A stretch of DNA of 64,000 nucleotides from Methanoregula sp. (lineage in GTDB: Archaea; Halobacteriota; Methanomicrobia; Methanomicrobiales; Methanospirillaceae), in contig JAJRCF010000018.1 in NCBI GenBank assembly GCA_028679075.1, positions 1 to 64,000 of the forward strand. The letters are read 5' to 3'. The stretch's first letter is position 1. Every line of letters starts with the position of its first letter. Below the pieces are notes generated by a model that searched no databases, had not been told where the DNA came from, and saw nothing but the letters and a program-made list of their open reading frames with translations. Both the position numbers and the translations under genes were made by a program. Below, one piece after another: positions 52,017-61,265 of the stretch.

Positions 52017-53542
52017 CGTCTTACCTCCCTGATATACACGGTCTCCCGCTCCTTCACTTTCTTCAGTTTCTGGGTATCGATTACTTTGCCGATGATGTTT
52101 GTCCCCTCGAATGGCTCCGAGGTCGGGCCGAACTCCTTGTTCGCCGACAACCGCACGCCGACAAGCCCGGCCCCTTTCCGGGAATCGTTGGTGATCGCGA
52201 GCGCGGCAGCCGGTGCCTCGTCCACGGGCTGGTTCTCCGGCGTGATCTTGGTGCCGGCAGCAATTGCCGGCTTGAAGAGGACCACGTCGTCGAACTTGAA
52301 GAAGACCGGCATCATGCCGGCATCGTGTTCCTTCAGGCCGGTGTAGCGCCGGAAGACATCGCAGCTCAGGGGTGCCGCGACATCGTCCAGCTCGATGTCG
52401 ATCACCTTGTCGACCGGGGCCGTTGTCACGGTCACGAGCCGCTCATTGAGGGCATCAAGCGTTGTCCCCGGCTCCTGCGAGACGATGATCCGTTCCCCCT
52501 CTTCCTTGTCGGACTTGAGAGTGATGCCCGCAGCGGTAGCGATCTCCTTTGCCGCTGTGAGCGGGCGGCCGAGCAGGCTGATCCGGTGCGGCGTAACGTT
52601 GACAGAGAGCACGTCATGCTCCTTTGCAAGCCGTACCAGTTCGATGCCGTGGACGACCTGCCCGGCCATGTTATGGGCAGGGCTGTTCGGCACGTCCGCC
52701 CGGTAGATGTACACCCCGCCTGCACCCTTTCCCGTATTCCGTATCGTGACGCTCCCCTCGAGCCGCGGGCGCCGGAATTCCCTGGAGATGCCATCCTCAC
52801 CGGCAAGGTGCGGGTCGAGCACGTGCGTGGTCGTTGCACGCCCGACTGTAAACCTCCCGGACTGGAGCGCGAGGAGCAGGTGCTCCACGCTGGCTGCCGC
52901 CTCCGTGGAGATCGTGTCCTTTGCATATCCCTGTGCAACAATTTCGATACGGGTGACGACCTGCATGCCGTCTTCGAGGATGAGGTCCGGATCGGTCGTG
53001 GTGTACGACCTGCTCGTATCCGCCCAGCTGACCACCGGTTCGATCTTCGTGATCCGGTCGCCGGTGGTGAAGCGGTCCAGCACCCCCCGGCCGCTGACGA
53101 CTTTTCCCATGACGCCGCCACTCTCGTCGGCCCCGTGGTCTGCCGAGTGCCGGGTCTTCGCAAAGATCAGGTACGACCGCTCCGGCTCGTACCCGCCGCA
53201 CCCGAGGATCACGTCGCCCCGTTCGTACACGTGGGGCTTTCTCAACGGGCGGATAGAAGAGGGAAACGGCCCGAAGGCTGCGGCATACCGGTCGCTCCAG
53301 TGGAGTGCAAGTTTTTCCGTAATCTCCGGTAAACCGGGGAGACCGTCCCCCTCCCCGCTCATCTCGACCGTGATCTCGCCGGCAGTGGTGCCGATCGCGA
53401 GGTTTGCCGTCTTTGTCTGTTCCTGCGTTGCCGGGCGGATGACGGCGACCGCACAGCCGGCCGGGTGGCGGGAGAGGATCGAAGAGAGCCTGCTCCCCTC
53501 AGCCAGTTCCAGCCTCTCTCCGTCGAGGTGGATGGTGATCAT
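52013..53542 (-). CDS. mmp3: Methanogenesis marker protein 3 (UPF0288)
   Basis: A 509-aa methanogen-specific protein. A ubiquitin-like N-terminus (MITIHLDGERLELAEGSRLSSIL) is followed by a large body with HVYERGDVILGCGGYEPERSYLIFAKTRHSADHGADESGGVMGKVVSGRGVLDRF and FRRPRLEGSVTIRNTGKGAGGVYIYRADVPNSPAHNMAGQVVHGIELV. The paired GGVMGKVVSGR and AHNMAGQVVHG segments resemble cyclophilin-like strands. Marker 3 has been reported in the MCR activation complex. It is 8 bp after atwA. Confidence 0.92.
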   Translation of the reverse strand: MITIHLDGERLELAEGSRLSSILSRHPAGCAVAVIRPATQEQTKTANLAIGTTAGEITVEMSGEGDGLPGLPEITEKLALHWSDRYAAAFGPFPSSIRPLRKPHVYERGDVILGCGGYEPERSYLIFAKTRHSADHGADESGGVMGKVVSGRGVLDRFTTGDRITKIEPVVSWADTSRSYTTTDPDLILEDGMQVVTRIEIVAQGYAKDTISTEAAASVEHLLLALQSGRFTVGRATTTHVLDPHLAGEDGISREFRRPRLEGSVTIRNTGKGAGGVYIYRADVPNSPAHNMAGQVVHGIELVRLAKEHDVLSVNVTPHRISLLGRPLTAAKEIATAAGITLKSDKEEGERIIVSQEPGTTLDALNERLVTVTTAPVDKVIDIELDDVAAPLSCDVFRRYTGLKEHDAGMMPVFFKFDDVVLFKPAIAAGTKITPENQPVDEAPAAALAITNDSRKGAGLVGVRLSANKEFGPTSEPFEGTNIIGKVIDTQKLKKVKERETVYIREVRR

Positions 53543-53550
53543 GCATCACC

Positions 53551-55164
53551 TCATGCCGTGGGCTGGCTCATGACCTTCTTCTCTTCCTCGGTAAGGATGG
53601 CAAGGACCTCCGCAGTCTTGCCGATCTGGATGATCTTGCCGCCCCGCATGAGGGCAAGGCGGTCACAGGTGTCCCGCACGAACTCCATGTCGTGGGACAC
53701 GACAATGAAGGTCTCGTCCATCTCCTCGCGGGAGTGCATGATGGAGTGCTTTACGTCGATCTTCGTGATCGGGTCCATCGTGCCGGTCGGTTCGTCAAGG
53801 ATCACGATACGCGGTTCCCGGATCAGGACCTGTGCGAGCGCGACCCGGTGGCGTTCCCCCTCGGAGAGCTGGGCGGGCATCCGGTTGAGGATCTCCTGGC
53901 TCTTCTGGTCGGAAAACCCGGCCATCTTCAGGGTCACGAGGGCTTTTCTCATCGCCAGTTCCTTCGGGAACTCGAGGCCAATCGCATCGGTCAGGTTGTC
54001 GAGTACGGTCCGGTGGGGGAAGAGGTCATACTCCTGGTGGAGGAGCCCGATATACGCGGTCGCCCTCCCCCGCTGGTCGATGCCCGGCTTGGTCATGTCG
54101 ACCCAGTCGTCGCCGATGCGGACATTGATCTCGCCGCTCGTAGGCTCGATGAGGCCGGCGATGATCCCGGAGAGCGTGGTCTTTCCCGCCCCGCTCTTCC
54201 CGATGATCCCGAAGATCTCCTTGGTACTGACCTCAAAGGAGACGCCGTTGACGGCTTTCACAACTCCGCGGTCAGCGGAGATATACCGCTTGACCAGGTC
54301 CCGTGCAACAACAACACTCTCCCCGATCTCCGCCTCCTCGAACGTCTCGGTGTCCTCGCACCCCTTCATGAACTCGGCGATCACGTCTTTGGGCGTCCCC
54401 ATCTTTGCAATGCTGCCTTCGACGAGCAGCATCGCCCGGTGGGCGACATCCTCGATCACCTGCGAGAAGTGGGAGGTGACGACGATGCCCATGTTATTGG
54501 CCTTTGCGGAATCGATGAGCATGGCGTGGACGACTTTTGCCGTCCCCGGGTCAAGCGTCCCGGTGGGCTCGTCGGCAAACAGCATGAAGGGCTCCTTTGC
54601 CAGCTGCCGGGCGAGCACGACCCGCTGCTTCTCGCCACCGGAGAGGTCGCGGGCGATATGCATCATCCGGTGGGAGAGTTTCACCTCGTCGATAAGGTCC
54701 GCGGCCCGGCTGATCGCTTTTTCCTGCGGGTAATCGATATCATCGAGCGCATGGAGGACGTTCTCGATCACCCGGTCGTCACCATAAAGGGCAAAGGTGC
54801 GCTGGAACATGATCGCGGTCCGGCGCATCAGGCGCCGTCTTAGTGTCTCGTCCTTCTCGTTCCAGAGGTCCACGTCGAGTGCAAAAAGAGTGCCACCGCA
54901 CTTCGGGCAGGTCTTTCCTGCCATGCTTGCCACGTCCATGTAATCGCACCCGCCACAGGCAGCGACATGGTATATGATGCGCCCGCTGGTCGGGGCCTGC
55001 TCGACCCCGCGGATGAGGTGCATCAGGACCGTCTTACCGGCGCCGCTCCTGCCGATAATCCCGAGGATCTCCCCCTCGCCAATCTCAAAGGAAATATTCT
55101 TGAGAACCCTCTCGCCATCAAAATCCATGCAGAGGTTGTCGACTGTGATCAATGGAGCCTTCAT
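53551..55164 (-). CDS. atwA: Methyl-coenzyme M reductase activation component A2
   Basis: A 537-aa soluble twin-ABC ATPase that powers reductive activation of MCR. Domain 1 has Walker A GRSGAGKTVLMHL (about 38-50), a Cys-rich insertion CGGCDYMDVASMAGKTCPKCGG that probably binds zinc, signature LSGGEKQRV and Walker B LFADEPTGTLD. Domain 2 has Walker A GKSGAGKTTLSGI (about 318-330), signature LSEGERHRV and ILDEPTGTMD. There are no membrane segments. It is the first clear gene of the marker operon, and AAGGGTATT precedes the ATG. Confidence 0.95.
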   Translation of the reverse strand: MKAPLITVDNLCMDFDGERVLKNISFEIGEGEILGIIGRSGAGKTVLMHLIRGVEQAPTSGRIIYHVAACGGCDYMDVASMAGKTCPKCGGTLFALDVDLWNEKDETLRRRLMRRTAIMFQRTFALYGDDRVIENVLHALDDIDYPQEKAISRAADLIDEVKLSHRMMHIARDLSGGEKQRVVLARQLAKEPFMLFADEPTGTLDPGTAKVVHAMLIDSAKANNMGIVVTSHFSQVIEDVAHRAMLLVEGSIAKMGTPKDVIAEFMKGCEDTETFEEAEIGESVVVARDLVKRYISADRGVVKAVNGVSFEVSTKEIFGIIGKSGAGKTTLSGIIAGLIEPTSGEINVRIGDDWVDMTKPGIDQRGRATAYIGLLHQEYDLFPHRTVLDNLTDAIGLEFPKELAMRKALVTLKMAGFSDQKSQEILNRMPAQLSEGERHRVALAQVLIREPRIVILDEPTGTMDPITKIDVKHSIMHSREEMDETFIVVSHDMEFVRDTCDRLALMRGGKIIQIGKTAEVLAILTEEEKKVMSQPTA

Positions 55165-55199
55165 AATACCCTTGTATCTAATGTGACAGAGGTATGATA

Positions 55200-56060
55200 T
55201 TACCTTTTATGTAGTACCCTACAGCCGTCACGATCGCTAATTTTCCCGGACCCGGGCAGGAGGTCCTGCACGATGGTCACGACTTCGCTGACGTTCTTCA
55301 CCACATGGTCTGCTGCCTTGTACAATATTTCAGGGCGGTCGCCCGGCTGCTGGACGGTGAGGATTGCGATATCGGCGTTCCGCATGGCGGAGAGGTCGTT
55401 GATCCCGTCTCCTACCATCAGCACCCGGTCGTACTCCTGCCGGAGGTCGTGGATGATCTGCGCCTTGACCGTGGGCGTTGCGACCCCGTACACCCGGTCG
55501 CGGGGGATGCCGAAGTGATCGGCCATGATCTCGAGTTTGGTGACCCGGTCGCCGGAGGCGATGAACGTGGGTACGCCCATCCGGTGCAGGGCCGTGATCG
55601 TCTCCTTGGCGCCATCGAACGGCCATCCCCCGGCCGTGATAGTGAACTCGACTGCCTTGTGCGCCATGTTGATGATCGCCCCGCTGTTGAGCGTGACCAT
55701 GGTCTCCGCCTTGCACACCGACCAGACATTGCGGATACATTCCTGGAGGTCGCCCACCAGGGCCCGGCGGTCGGTATAGAGGACGTCCCCGATATCATCG
55801 GAGGTGAGGATCTTCCGGGTGCAGCTGACGCCAAACCCGATATTCCGGCTGACCAGGTATTCCGAGAGGAGCATGTCCGGCGAAGCGGCCATGAGGTCCT
55901 TGGAGTGGACGGGGAGGACGATGAGCACCCGGTCCGGGGAACTGAAGGTGAGCGTCGTGGTCTCGATGCCGGGGAGCAGTTTTGCATGGCAGATGTCCTT
56001 TGCCACCCGGTAGGTATTCAGCAGCGTTCCGGCACTGTCAAAGACCACGGCAACCGACAT
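55200..56060 (-). CDS. HAD-superfamily hydrolase (P-type-ATPase-like soluble phosphatase)
   Basis: A 286-aa HAD protein with an unusual insertion. Motif I VVFDSAGTLLNTYRVAKDI has Ser in place of the second Asp (DxS), so general acid chemistry may differ. Motif II/III region PFDGAKETITALHRMGVPTFIASGDRVTKLEIMADHFGIPRDRVYG and motif IV VLMVGDGINDLSAMRNADIAILTV match the P-domain of P-type ATPases. The start at 56060 has AAGGTGTC upstream. It ends 35 bp before the atwA start, so it could be the head of the MCR activation operon. Confidence 0.8.
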   Translation of the reverse strand: MSVAVVFDSAGTLLNTYRVAKDICHAKLLPGIETTTLTFSSPDRVLIVLPVHSKDLMAASPDMLLSEYLVSRNIGFGVSCTRKILTSDDIGDVLYTDRRALVGDLQECIRNVWSVCKAETMVTLNSGAIINMAHKAVEFTITAGGWPFDGAKETITALHRMGVPTFIASGDRVTKLEIMADHFGIPRDRVYGVATPTVKAQIIHDLRQEYDRVLMVGDGINDLSAMRNADIAILTVQQPGDRPEILYKAADHVVKNVSEVVTIVQDLLPGSGKISDRDGCRVLHKR

Positions 56061-56107
56061 GATGACACCTTCAATAACTCTATGTATTTTTATAATGTAT
56101 TGGATCA

Positions 56108-57079
56108 ATGAAGCTGATGTTCGTTACTGAAACTGCAGAGAAGATAAAGAGCATGGAGATCCGGGGTGCAGGCCGGATCGCCCGGGCAGCTGCCGAGGCC
56201 CTCCGGGACCATGCCCTGGCCGCGAAGGCACAGAACAATACGGCGTTCCGCCTGGATATGGAACGGGCAGCAGCCCTGCTCCTCGCGACCCGCCCGACTG
56301 CGGTCTCGCTCCCGAATGCGGTCCATTTTGTGATGGCGGGTCTTGGTGCAGCGAAGACCACAGAAGAGGCACAGGTACAGGTAGTCCGCAGGGCGGAAGA
56401 GTTCATCAACTCCTCCCAGCATGCCGTGGAGAAGATCGCGGAGTTCGGCGCCCGCCACATCCGGGACGGGGACGTGATCCTCACGCACTGCAACTCGGAA
56501 GTGGCGCTCGGCTGCATGATCGAGGCCCACCGGCAGGGAAAGGAGATCGAGGTCTTTGCAACGGAAGTGCGGCCGCGGAACCAGGGGCATATCACGATCC
56601 GTACCCTGAACGATGCCGGCATCAAAACGAACTTTATTGTCGATTCCGCGGTCCGGTCCTTCATCAGCGATGTCGACCTCGTGATTGTCGGTGCGGATGC
56701 GGTGACGGTCAACGGTGCCGTGGTAAACAAGATCGGGACCTCCCAGGTCGCCCACACGGCCGCCGAGGCCCGCGTGAACGTGATCGTGGCTGCCGAGACC
56801 TACAAGTTTGCGCCCCGGACCGTGGTCGGGGAACTGATCCAGATCGAGGAGCGCCCGCCCGGCGAGGTGCTTGCAGATGAGATTGCAAAGACCCTCCCGC
56901 ATGTCACGGTCCGGAACCCGGCATTCGATGTGACCCCCGCGGAATATATCGACCTCATCGTCACGGAACAGGGCGCGATCCCGCCGCAGATGGCATACGT
57001 GATCATCCGGGAGTACCTTGGCTGGGACATCGGGGAGTTCCACAAGGCATTCCACATGAATTCAGTTCACGAGGACTGA
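56108..57079 (+). CDS. Ribose-1,5-bisphosphate isomerase (eIF2B-like)
   Basis: A 323-aa member of the eIF2B/methylthioribose-1-phosphate isomerase family, archaeal R15P isomerase group. It converts ribose 1,5-bisphosphate to ribulose 1,5-bisphosphate in the AMP salvage route that ends at form III RuBisCO. MEIRGAGRIARAAAEALRDHA, ILTHCNSEVALGCMIEAHRQGKEIEVFATEVRPRNQGHITIRTLNDAGI (catalytic Cys in HCNS), and DLVIVGADAVTVNGAVVNKIGTSQVA (catalytic Asp) are visible. It is divergent from the HAD gene and upstream of dapF. RuBisCO itself is not in the window. Confidence 0.93.
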   Translation: MKLMFVTETAEKIKSMEIRGAGRIARAAAEALRDHALAAKAQNNTAFRLDMERAAALLLATRPTAVSLPNAVHFVMAGLGAAKTTEEAQVQVVRRAEEFINSSQHAVEKIAEFGARHIRDGDVILTHCNSEVALGCMIEAHRQGKEIEVFATEVRPRNQGHITIRTLNDAGIKTNFIVDSAVRSFISDVDLVIVGADAVTVNGAVVNKIGTSQVAHTAAEARVNVIVAAETYKFAPRTVVGELIQIEERPPGEVLADEIAKTLPHVTVRNPAFDVTPAEYIDLIVTEQGAIPPQMAYVIIREYLGWDIGEFHKAFHMNSVHED

Positions 57080-57204
57080 CCGCATGCGTGACGGGCACAG
57101 GTACCGATGCATTTATTGAACGGCAGGACGCTTGAGCTGTACACAACGATCGCACCCCGCACCAGGGAGTGCGCGGACAGGAAAACAACGCAGGGGGACA
57201 ATCA

Positions 57205-58026
57205 ATGGAGATACATTTTACCAAGCTGCATGGGAACGGCAATGACTTCATCGTGATCGATGAATGGGAACATACCGTCATACCGGATGAGATGAAGGCG
57301 CAGTTCGCCGCATGCTATTGCGACCGGCGCTTCGGTGTCGGGGCGGACGGGGTCATCTTCCTCCTGCGGTCGGAGAAGAGCAGCCTCCGCATGCGGATCC
57401 TGCAGCCGGACGAGAGCGAGGCCGAGATGTGTGGCAACGGCATCCGCTGCATTGCCAAGTATGCGTTCGACACCGGGTACGTGAAAGAGTCCTGCACGGT
57501 GGAGACCCTTGCCGGCGAGATGGGGGTCACGATGGGATATACCGAAGACGCGTTCACCGCGACCATCACGATGACCACGCCGAAATTCGACCGGAAGGAG
57601 ATCCCGGCAACCGGGAAGGGCGACTACAAAGAGACGATCGAGGGCTACGAGGTCCATGCGTTGAATTCCGGCGTTCCCCACGCGGTCGTCATCGTGGACG
57701 CAGTGGATGCCGTGGACCTTGAAGCGGTCGCCCCGAAGATCCGCCACCACGCAACGTTCCCGAAAGGCGCGAACGTGAACTTCGTGGAAAAGACCGGCGA
57801 CAATAGTATCCGGATCCGTACCTTCGAGCGCGGCGTGGAAGGGGAGACCCTATCGTGCGGCACCGGGGCCACCGCGTCGGCAGCAATAGCCCACAAGCTC
57901 GGCCTTGTCGGGGATGTCGTGAACGTGGAGACCCAGGGCGGGCCGCTGACCATTTACTTAAAAGACGGTGGCGCGAAGATGGAAGGCCCGGCCGCAACGG
58001 TCTTTACCGGGATCATCCCGTTCTGA
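57205..58026 (+). CDS. dapF: Diaminopimelate epimerase
   Basis: Interconverts LL- and meso-diaminopimelate for lysine synthesis. The 273-aa protein has FTKLHGNGNDFIVIDEWE, the first catalytic Cys in MCGNGIRCIAKYAFDTGY, and the second in ETLSCGTGATASAAIAHKLG. NSGVPHAVVIVD and GANVNFVEK are further blocks. The start at 57205 is preceded by AGGGGGA. An in-frame ATG at 57169 adds 12 residues. The stop lies 14 bp inside the convergent HTH-PAS gene. Confidence 0.96.
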   Translation: MEIHFTKLHGNGNDFIVIDEWEHTVIPDEMKAQFAACYCDRRFGVGADGVIFLLRSEKSSLRMRILQPDESEAEMCGNGIRCIAKYAFDTGYVKESCTVETLAGEMGVTMGYTEDAFTATITMTTPKFDRKEIPATGKGDYKETIEGYEVHALNSGVPHAVVIVDAVDAVDLEAVAPKIRHHATFPKGANVNFVEKTGDNSIRIRTFERGVEGETLSCGTGATASAAIAHKLGLVGDVVNVETQGGPLTIYLKDGGAKMEGPAATVFTGIIPF

Positions 58027-59734
58027 TCTTTTCTCTCCCTTTTGTCCTCAGGCCCGCTGTCTCCCCGTCGATGTTGCGGGAAATGTTCAGGAACTCTCTG
58101 ACCTGCCCCGCAGCGTCGCGGACAACTCTCGTGGTTGATTCAAAGCAGAGATAGTGCCCGTCCTTGTGCCGGAACCGGAAGCTCGAAGTAATGGTATCCT
58201 GCCCGCTGCTGCGGATCGTAGCGATTTTCTCTGTTACCCCGTGAAGGTCGTCAGGATGCACAAGCGCAAGTACGGATGTGCCCAGTACCTCCCGCTCCGC
58301 ATACCCCAGCAGCGTTGTCACGGACGGGGAGATGTAGGTGAAGATGCACTCCGGTGTCAGCCGGTTGATAATGTCCACGGAGTGTTCGGCAATGAACCGG
58401 TTGTTCCGCTCGTTCTGCCGCTGTTCCTGTTCCGCTGCAACGCGTTTGGTGATATCCCTCGACACTCCAAGTACCGAGGTAATCCGCCCCTCTGCATCCG
58501 GGACCGGCACCAGTGCGTGATCCAACCATATGACCTTGTCCCCGACCGTCATCGGGCCTTCACTCCTCACCGGCTCACCGGTTGCAAAGACCTGCTGGAT
58601 CTCCCTGTACTGGTCGGTGGCGGTGTCCGGGGGAAACAGGGAGCTGCGGAGCCTGCCAACGAGCGCCTCGCCCGGTTTCCCAAGAAACGCCGCTGCCTTC
58701 TGGTTGATATACAGCACCCGGTCATCCCGGTCGATCACATAGATCATGTCCTGCGAGACTTCTGAAAGGGAACGGTACCGGGCCTCGCTCTCCCGCAACG
58801 CGGCATCGGCCCGCTTGCGTTCGGTGATGTCCAGCGCGGTGAAGGTGACCCCGGCGCTCACATCAGCGGGGTTCAGGGGTGTGGAACTGACGAGGACATC
58901 GATGACCGTCCCGTCTTTTCTCACCCATTGTGTCTCGATTGATCCGGTCCCGGACTTCCGGATCTGGCCGTACTTGAGCTCGCCGACGCGGTCGAACTCC
59001 TCCTGCGTTGCATAGATCTTCCGGGCAGGGTGCCCTACCAGTTCTTCAGCCGGGTAGCCGGTCATCCGGCAGAGCCGGTCATTCACTTCGAGAATGATGC
59101 GGTCCGCGACCACACCGATCCCGATGGGCGCAACATGGATGATACTGCGCAGCCTCGCCTCGCTCTCCCGCAACCTCGCCTCGCCCCGTTTCCGCTGGGT
59201 AATGTCCTCGAAAAGGACCGAAACCCCTTTCTGGCCGTTATTGAAGACCATCGGGGTAATCCGGCAGAGAAAGATCCTGGCCTGCGAGGGGACTTCCAGT
59301 TCGCCCTTGAATTCCGTACCTGCGAGACCTTCCCGGATCCCTGCAAGGACCGGGGGAAATGTTTCGTCAAAGAACGAAGGAATTGCGGAATATTCAATAT
59401 TTTTTCCCGTGATCTCTCTCTCTCCTGTCCCGAGCAGGTCAAGGAACGGCCGGTTGAGAAAGACGATGCGGAGGCTGGCGTCGAGATGCATCACAAATTC
59501 GGATGAGATGGAGAGGACGGAAGAGACCGGTAACCGGTGGGAGAGCGAGTAAATCTTTGCCATGCCGAACTGGCGCATCTCCACCTGCCCGGAGACGAGC
59601 AGGTTGTCCAGGTACCGCCCGGCAGTATTCCGGTTGATCCCACCGTTCTTCACGATCTCCGTAATGCTGAGCCCCTGCGGGTTCTTCTTCAGAAGATCGG
59701 CGATCCGGGTGGTGATCTCCATCCTCAGTGCCAT
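58013..59734 (-). CDS. HTH-PAS multi-sensor protein without kinase domain
   Basis: A 573-aa soluble protein. An N-terminal winged helix (residues about 4-70; ITTRIADLLKKNPQGLSITEIVKNGGINRNTAGRYLDNLLVSGQVEMR) is followed by four PAS/PAC repeats at about 78-185, 193-310, 318-435 and 440-560. Typical PAC segments are VLFEDITQRKRGEARLRESEARLR and VTFALDITERKRADAALRESEARYR-like. No histidine kinase or GGDEF domain follows. It is most likely a one-component regulator that senses a ligand or redox state and binds DNA itself. The gene end overlaps dapF by 14 bp. Confidence 0.88.
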   Translation of the reverse strand: MALRMEITTRIADLLKKNPQGLSITEIVKNGGINRNTAGRYLDNLLVSGQVEMRQFGMAKIYSLSHRLPVSSVLSISSEFVMHLDASLRIVFLNRPFLDLLGTGEREITGKNIEYSAIPSFFDETFPPVLAGIREGLAGTEFKGELEVPSQARIFLCRITPMVFNNGQKGVSVLFEDITQRKRGEARLRESEARLRSIIHVAPIGIGVVADRIILEVNDRLCRMTGYPAEELVGHPARKIYATQEEFDRVGELKYGQIRKSGTGSIETQWVRKDGTVIDVLVSSTPLNPADVSAGVTFTALDITERKRADAALRESEARYRSLSEVSQDMIYVIDRDDRVLYINQKAAAFLGKPGEALVGRLRSSLFPPDTATDQYREIQQVFATGEPVRSEGPMTVGDKVIWLDHALVPVPDAEGRITSVLGVSRDITKRVAAEQEQRQNERNNRFIAEHSVDIINRLTPECIFTYISPSVTTLLGYAEREVLGTSVLALVHPDDLHGVTEKIATIRSSGQDTITSSFRFRHKDGHYLCFESTTRVVRDAAGQVREFLNISRNIDGETAGLRTKGREKIRTG

Positions 59735-59831
59735 GGGTGTTGGAACTATTCCGTTTCAAAAGATATAATGATTACAATGGCGGGGGGTCTATGAAACCAG
59801 GTTTTGCCGGGCATCCCGCGGGAGACCGGGA

Positions 59832-60512
59832 TCAGCGGGTGCCGATGCCGTCCCCGGTAATCTCGTATTCGAGAGTGGCACCTTCCGGCCGGGAACGGTG
59901 TTTTACCAGCCGTGCCCTCCGGAGCCCGGGTGTATCGGTCTTCTCCAGCCGCACGATCACCTTGGAGAGGTGCTCGAGGGCAGTCCCTCCCAGCCCGTAA
60001 TACGTGTTCTTCACCGTGTCCATGTACACTTGGTTGGTGATGATGACCGGGATCTCGTACCGTTTCGCATACCCGAGGAGGTGGAGCATCTGCCGGGTGA
60101 GCGCCTGCATTGCGTCCCGGCCCTTTTCAAGGTCGGTGCGGTAGAGGGCGGTCGCAGAGTCCATGACGAGCAGGCCCGGCTTGTGCGCCTTTAAGACCTT
60201 CTCTGCCTCAAGGATCATCGTCCCCTGGTGCTCGAAGTCGACCGGCTCGAAGAGGAAGAGCCGGTCTGCAATCGTATCCGTATCATCCCCCGCTACCTGC
60301 CGGAACCGCTCGATTGAGAACCCTTCGGAATCGATCCACACCACCGCATGGCCGGCCCTGAGGCAGGCAACCGCGGCAACCGTGCAGAGGGTGCTCTTGC
60401 CGCTCGCGGGCTCACCAAAAAATTGGGTGATGGTCCGCAGCTCGAGGCCTCCCCCAAGGAGGGTGTCGAGGGCTGCATTTCCGCTGGATTGTTTTTCTGT
60501 TTTCACGTGCAC
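59832..60512 (-). CDS. radB: DNA repair and recombination protein RadB
   Basis: A 226-aa RecA/RadA paralogue confined to euryarchaea. Walker A GEPASGKSTLC (about 35-45), Walker B-like LLVMDSATALY and the L1/L2-like region TNQVYMDTVKNTYYGLGGTALEHLSKVIVRLEK are visible. It lacks the N-terminal helix-hairpin-helix of RadA, as RadB should. RadB is a recombination mediator for RadA. It is downstream of a short gap from a GNAT gene in the same direction. Confidence 0.95.
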   Translation of the reverse strand: MHVKTEKQSSGNAALDTLLGGGLELRTITQFFGEPASGKSTLCTVAAVACLRAGHAVVWIDSEGFSIERFRQVAGDDTDTIADRLFLFEPVDFEHQGTMILEAEKVLKAHKPGLLVMDSATALYRTDLEKGRDAMQALTRQMLHLLGYAKRYEIPVIITNQVYMDTVKNTYYGLGGTALEHLSKVIVRLEKTDTPGLRRARLVKHRSRPEGATLEYEITGDGIGTR

Positions 60513-60655
60513 GCCCTCCGGTCTGATCTCTGATCAGAATCGTCTGGAAGAAGAGATAAGCGTTCTGACTAGTTCCCTGCATTCACGTATCTGGCGGAGC
60601 GGGTTATAAGCCGGCACCGCAGGGGATGAAAATGAACGACCGTGGTTTGCCAGGC

Positions 60656-61198
60656 TCACGTGTGTTCAAGCACATAGCAGACCGTCCCCTCTTCGGCGCC
60701 GGATCCGGCAGGCACCCGGTCAGTCTTCACAAACCCGTTCTTCTCCAGGACCCGGATGGATGCAGCGAGGTCCGGATATGTCGTGGCAATTATTTTCCGG
60801 GTGCCGGGCCGGGAGAAAATCTCCGGGATAAGGGTACGTACCGCCTCAGTTGCATAACCCCGGTCCTGGAACGCGTCCAGCACCGAATATCCCAGCACAA
60901 CGGAAGAGGCGTCGTTCTCTGCCTCAAGAATCCCGCCATTGCCGATCAGTGTCCTTCCTGCCGTACCGGGTTCATCGAGTATCCAGTACCATGCGGCAAA
61001 GGCAGGCCCTGAAGTCTCGGCACACATCCGGATAAATTCCCGGATCACCCCCTCGTCCATGAGCGGCGGCGGCCATGCGGACGGGATACCGGCGTTGAGA
61101 AGCCGGGCGAGTTCACCTTTATTGTTCAGGTCTGCTGAAAGGATTTCCATTGTGGCGGGGATGAGTTCGAGTCGCCCGGTGCGGAGTGAGGTTGTCAT
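60656..61198 (-). CDS. GNAT-family N-acetyltransferase (RimJ/RimL-like)
   Basis: A 180-aa protein of the RimJ-type GNAT group. The N-terminus LRTGRLELIPATMEILSADL, WYWILDEPGTAGRTLIGNGGILEAENDASSVVLGYSVLDAFQDRGYATEAVRTLI and AASIRVLEKNGFVKTD are family blocks. The acetyl-CoA loop is QDRGYA. RimJ-like enzymes acetylate protein N-termini or small amines. It is upstream of radB by 143 bp. Confidence 0.88.
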   Translation of the reverse strand: MTTSLRTGRLELIPATMEILSADLNNKGELARLLNAGIPSAWPPPLMDEGVIREFIRMCAETSGPAFAAWYWILDEPGTAGRTLIGNGGILEAENDASSVVLGYSVLDAFQDRGYATEAVRTLIPEIFSRPGTRKIIATTYPDLAASIRVLEKNGFVKTDRVPAGSGAEEGTVCYVLEHT

Positions 61199-61265
61199 GT
61201 CGGACAGAGTCCCAGAATCTTTTTGAAAAAGGAATGATGTGTTCTTCAGCGGGGAGCCGCGTGAA

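Noticed and set aside
57080-57204. tRNA or small RNA between the R15P isomerase and dapF
   Set aside because: No cloverleaf, T-loop or box motif can be found. Only a ribosome-binding site and leader are evident. I also found no tRNA in the other intergenic regions.
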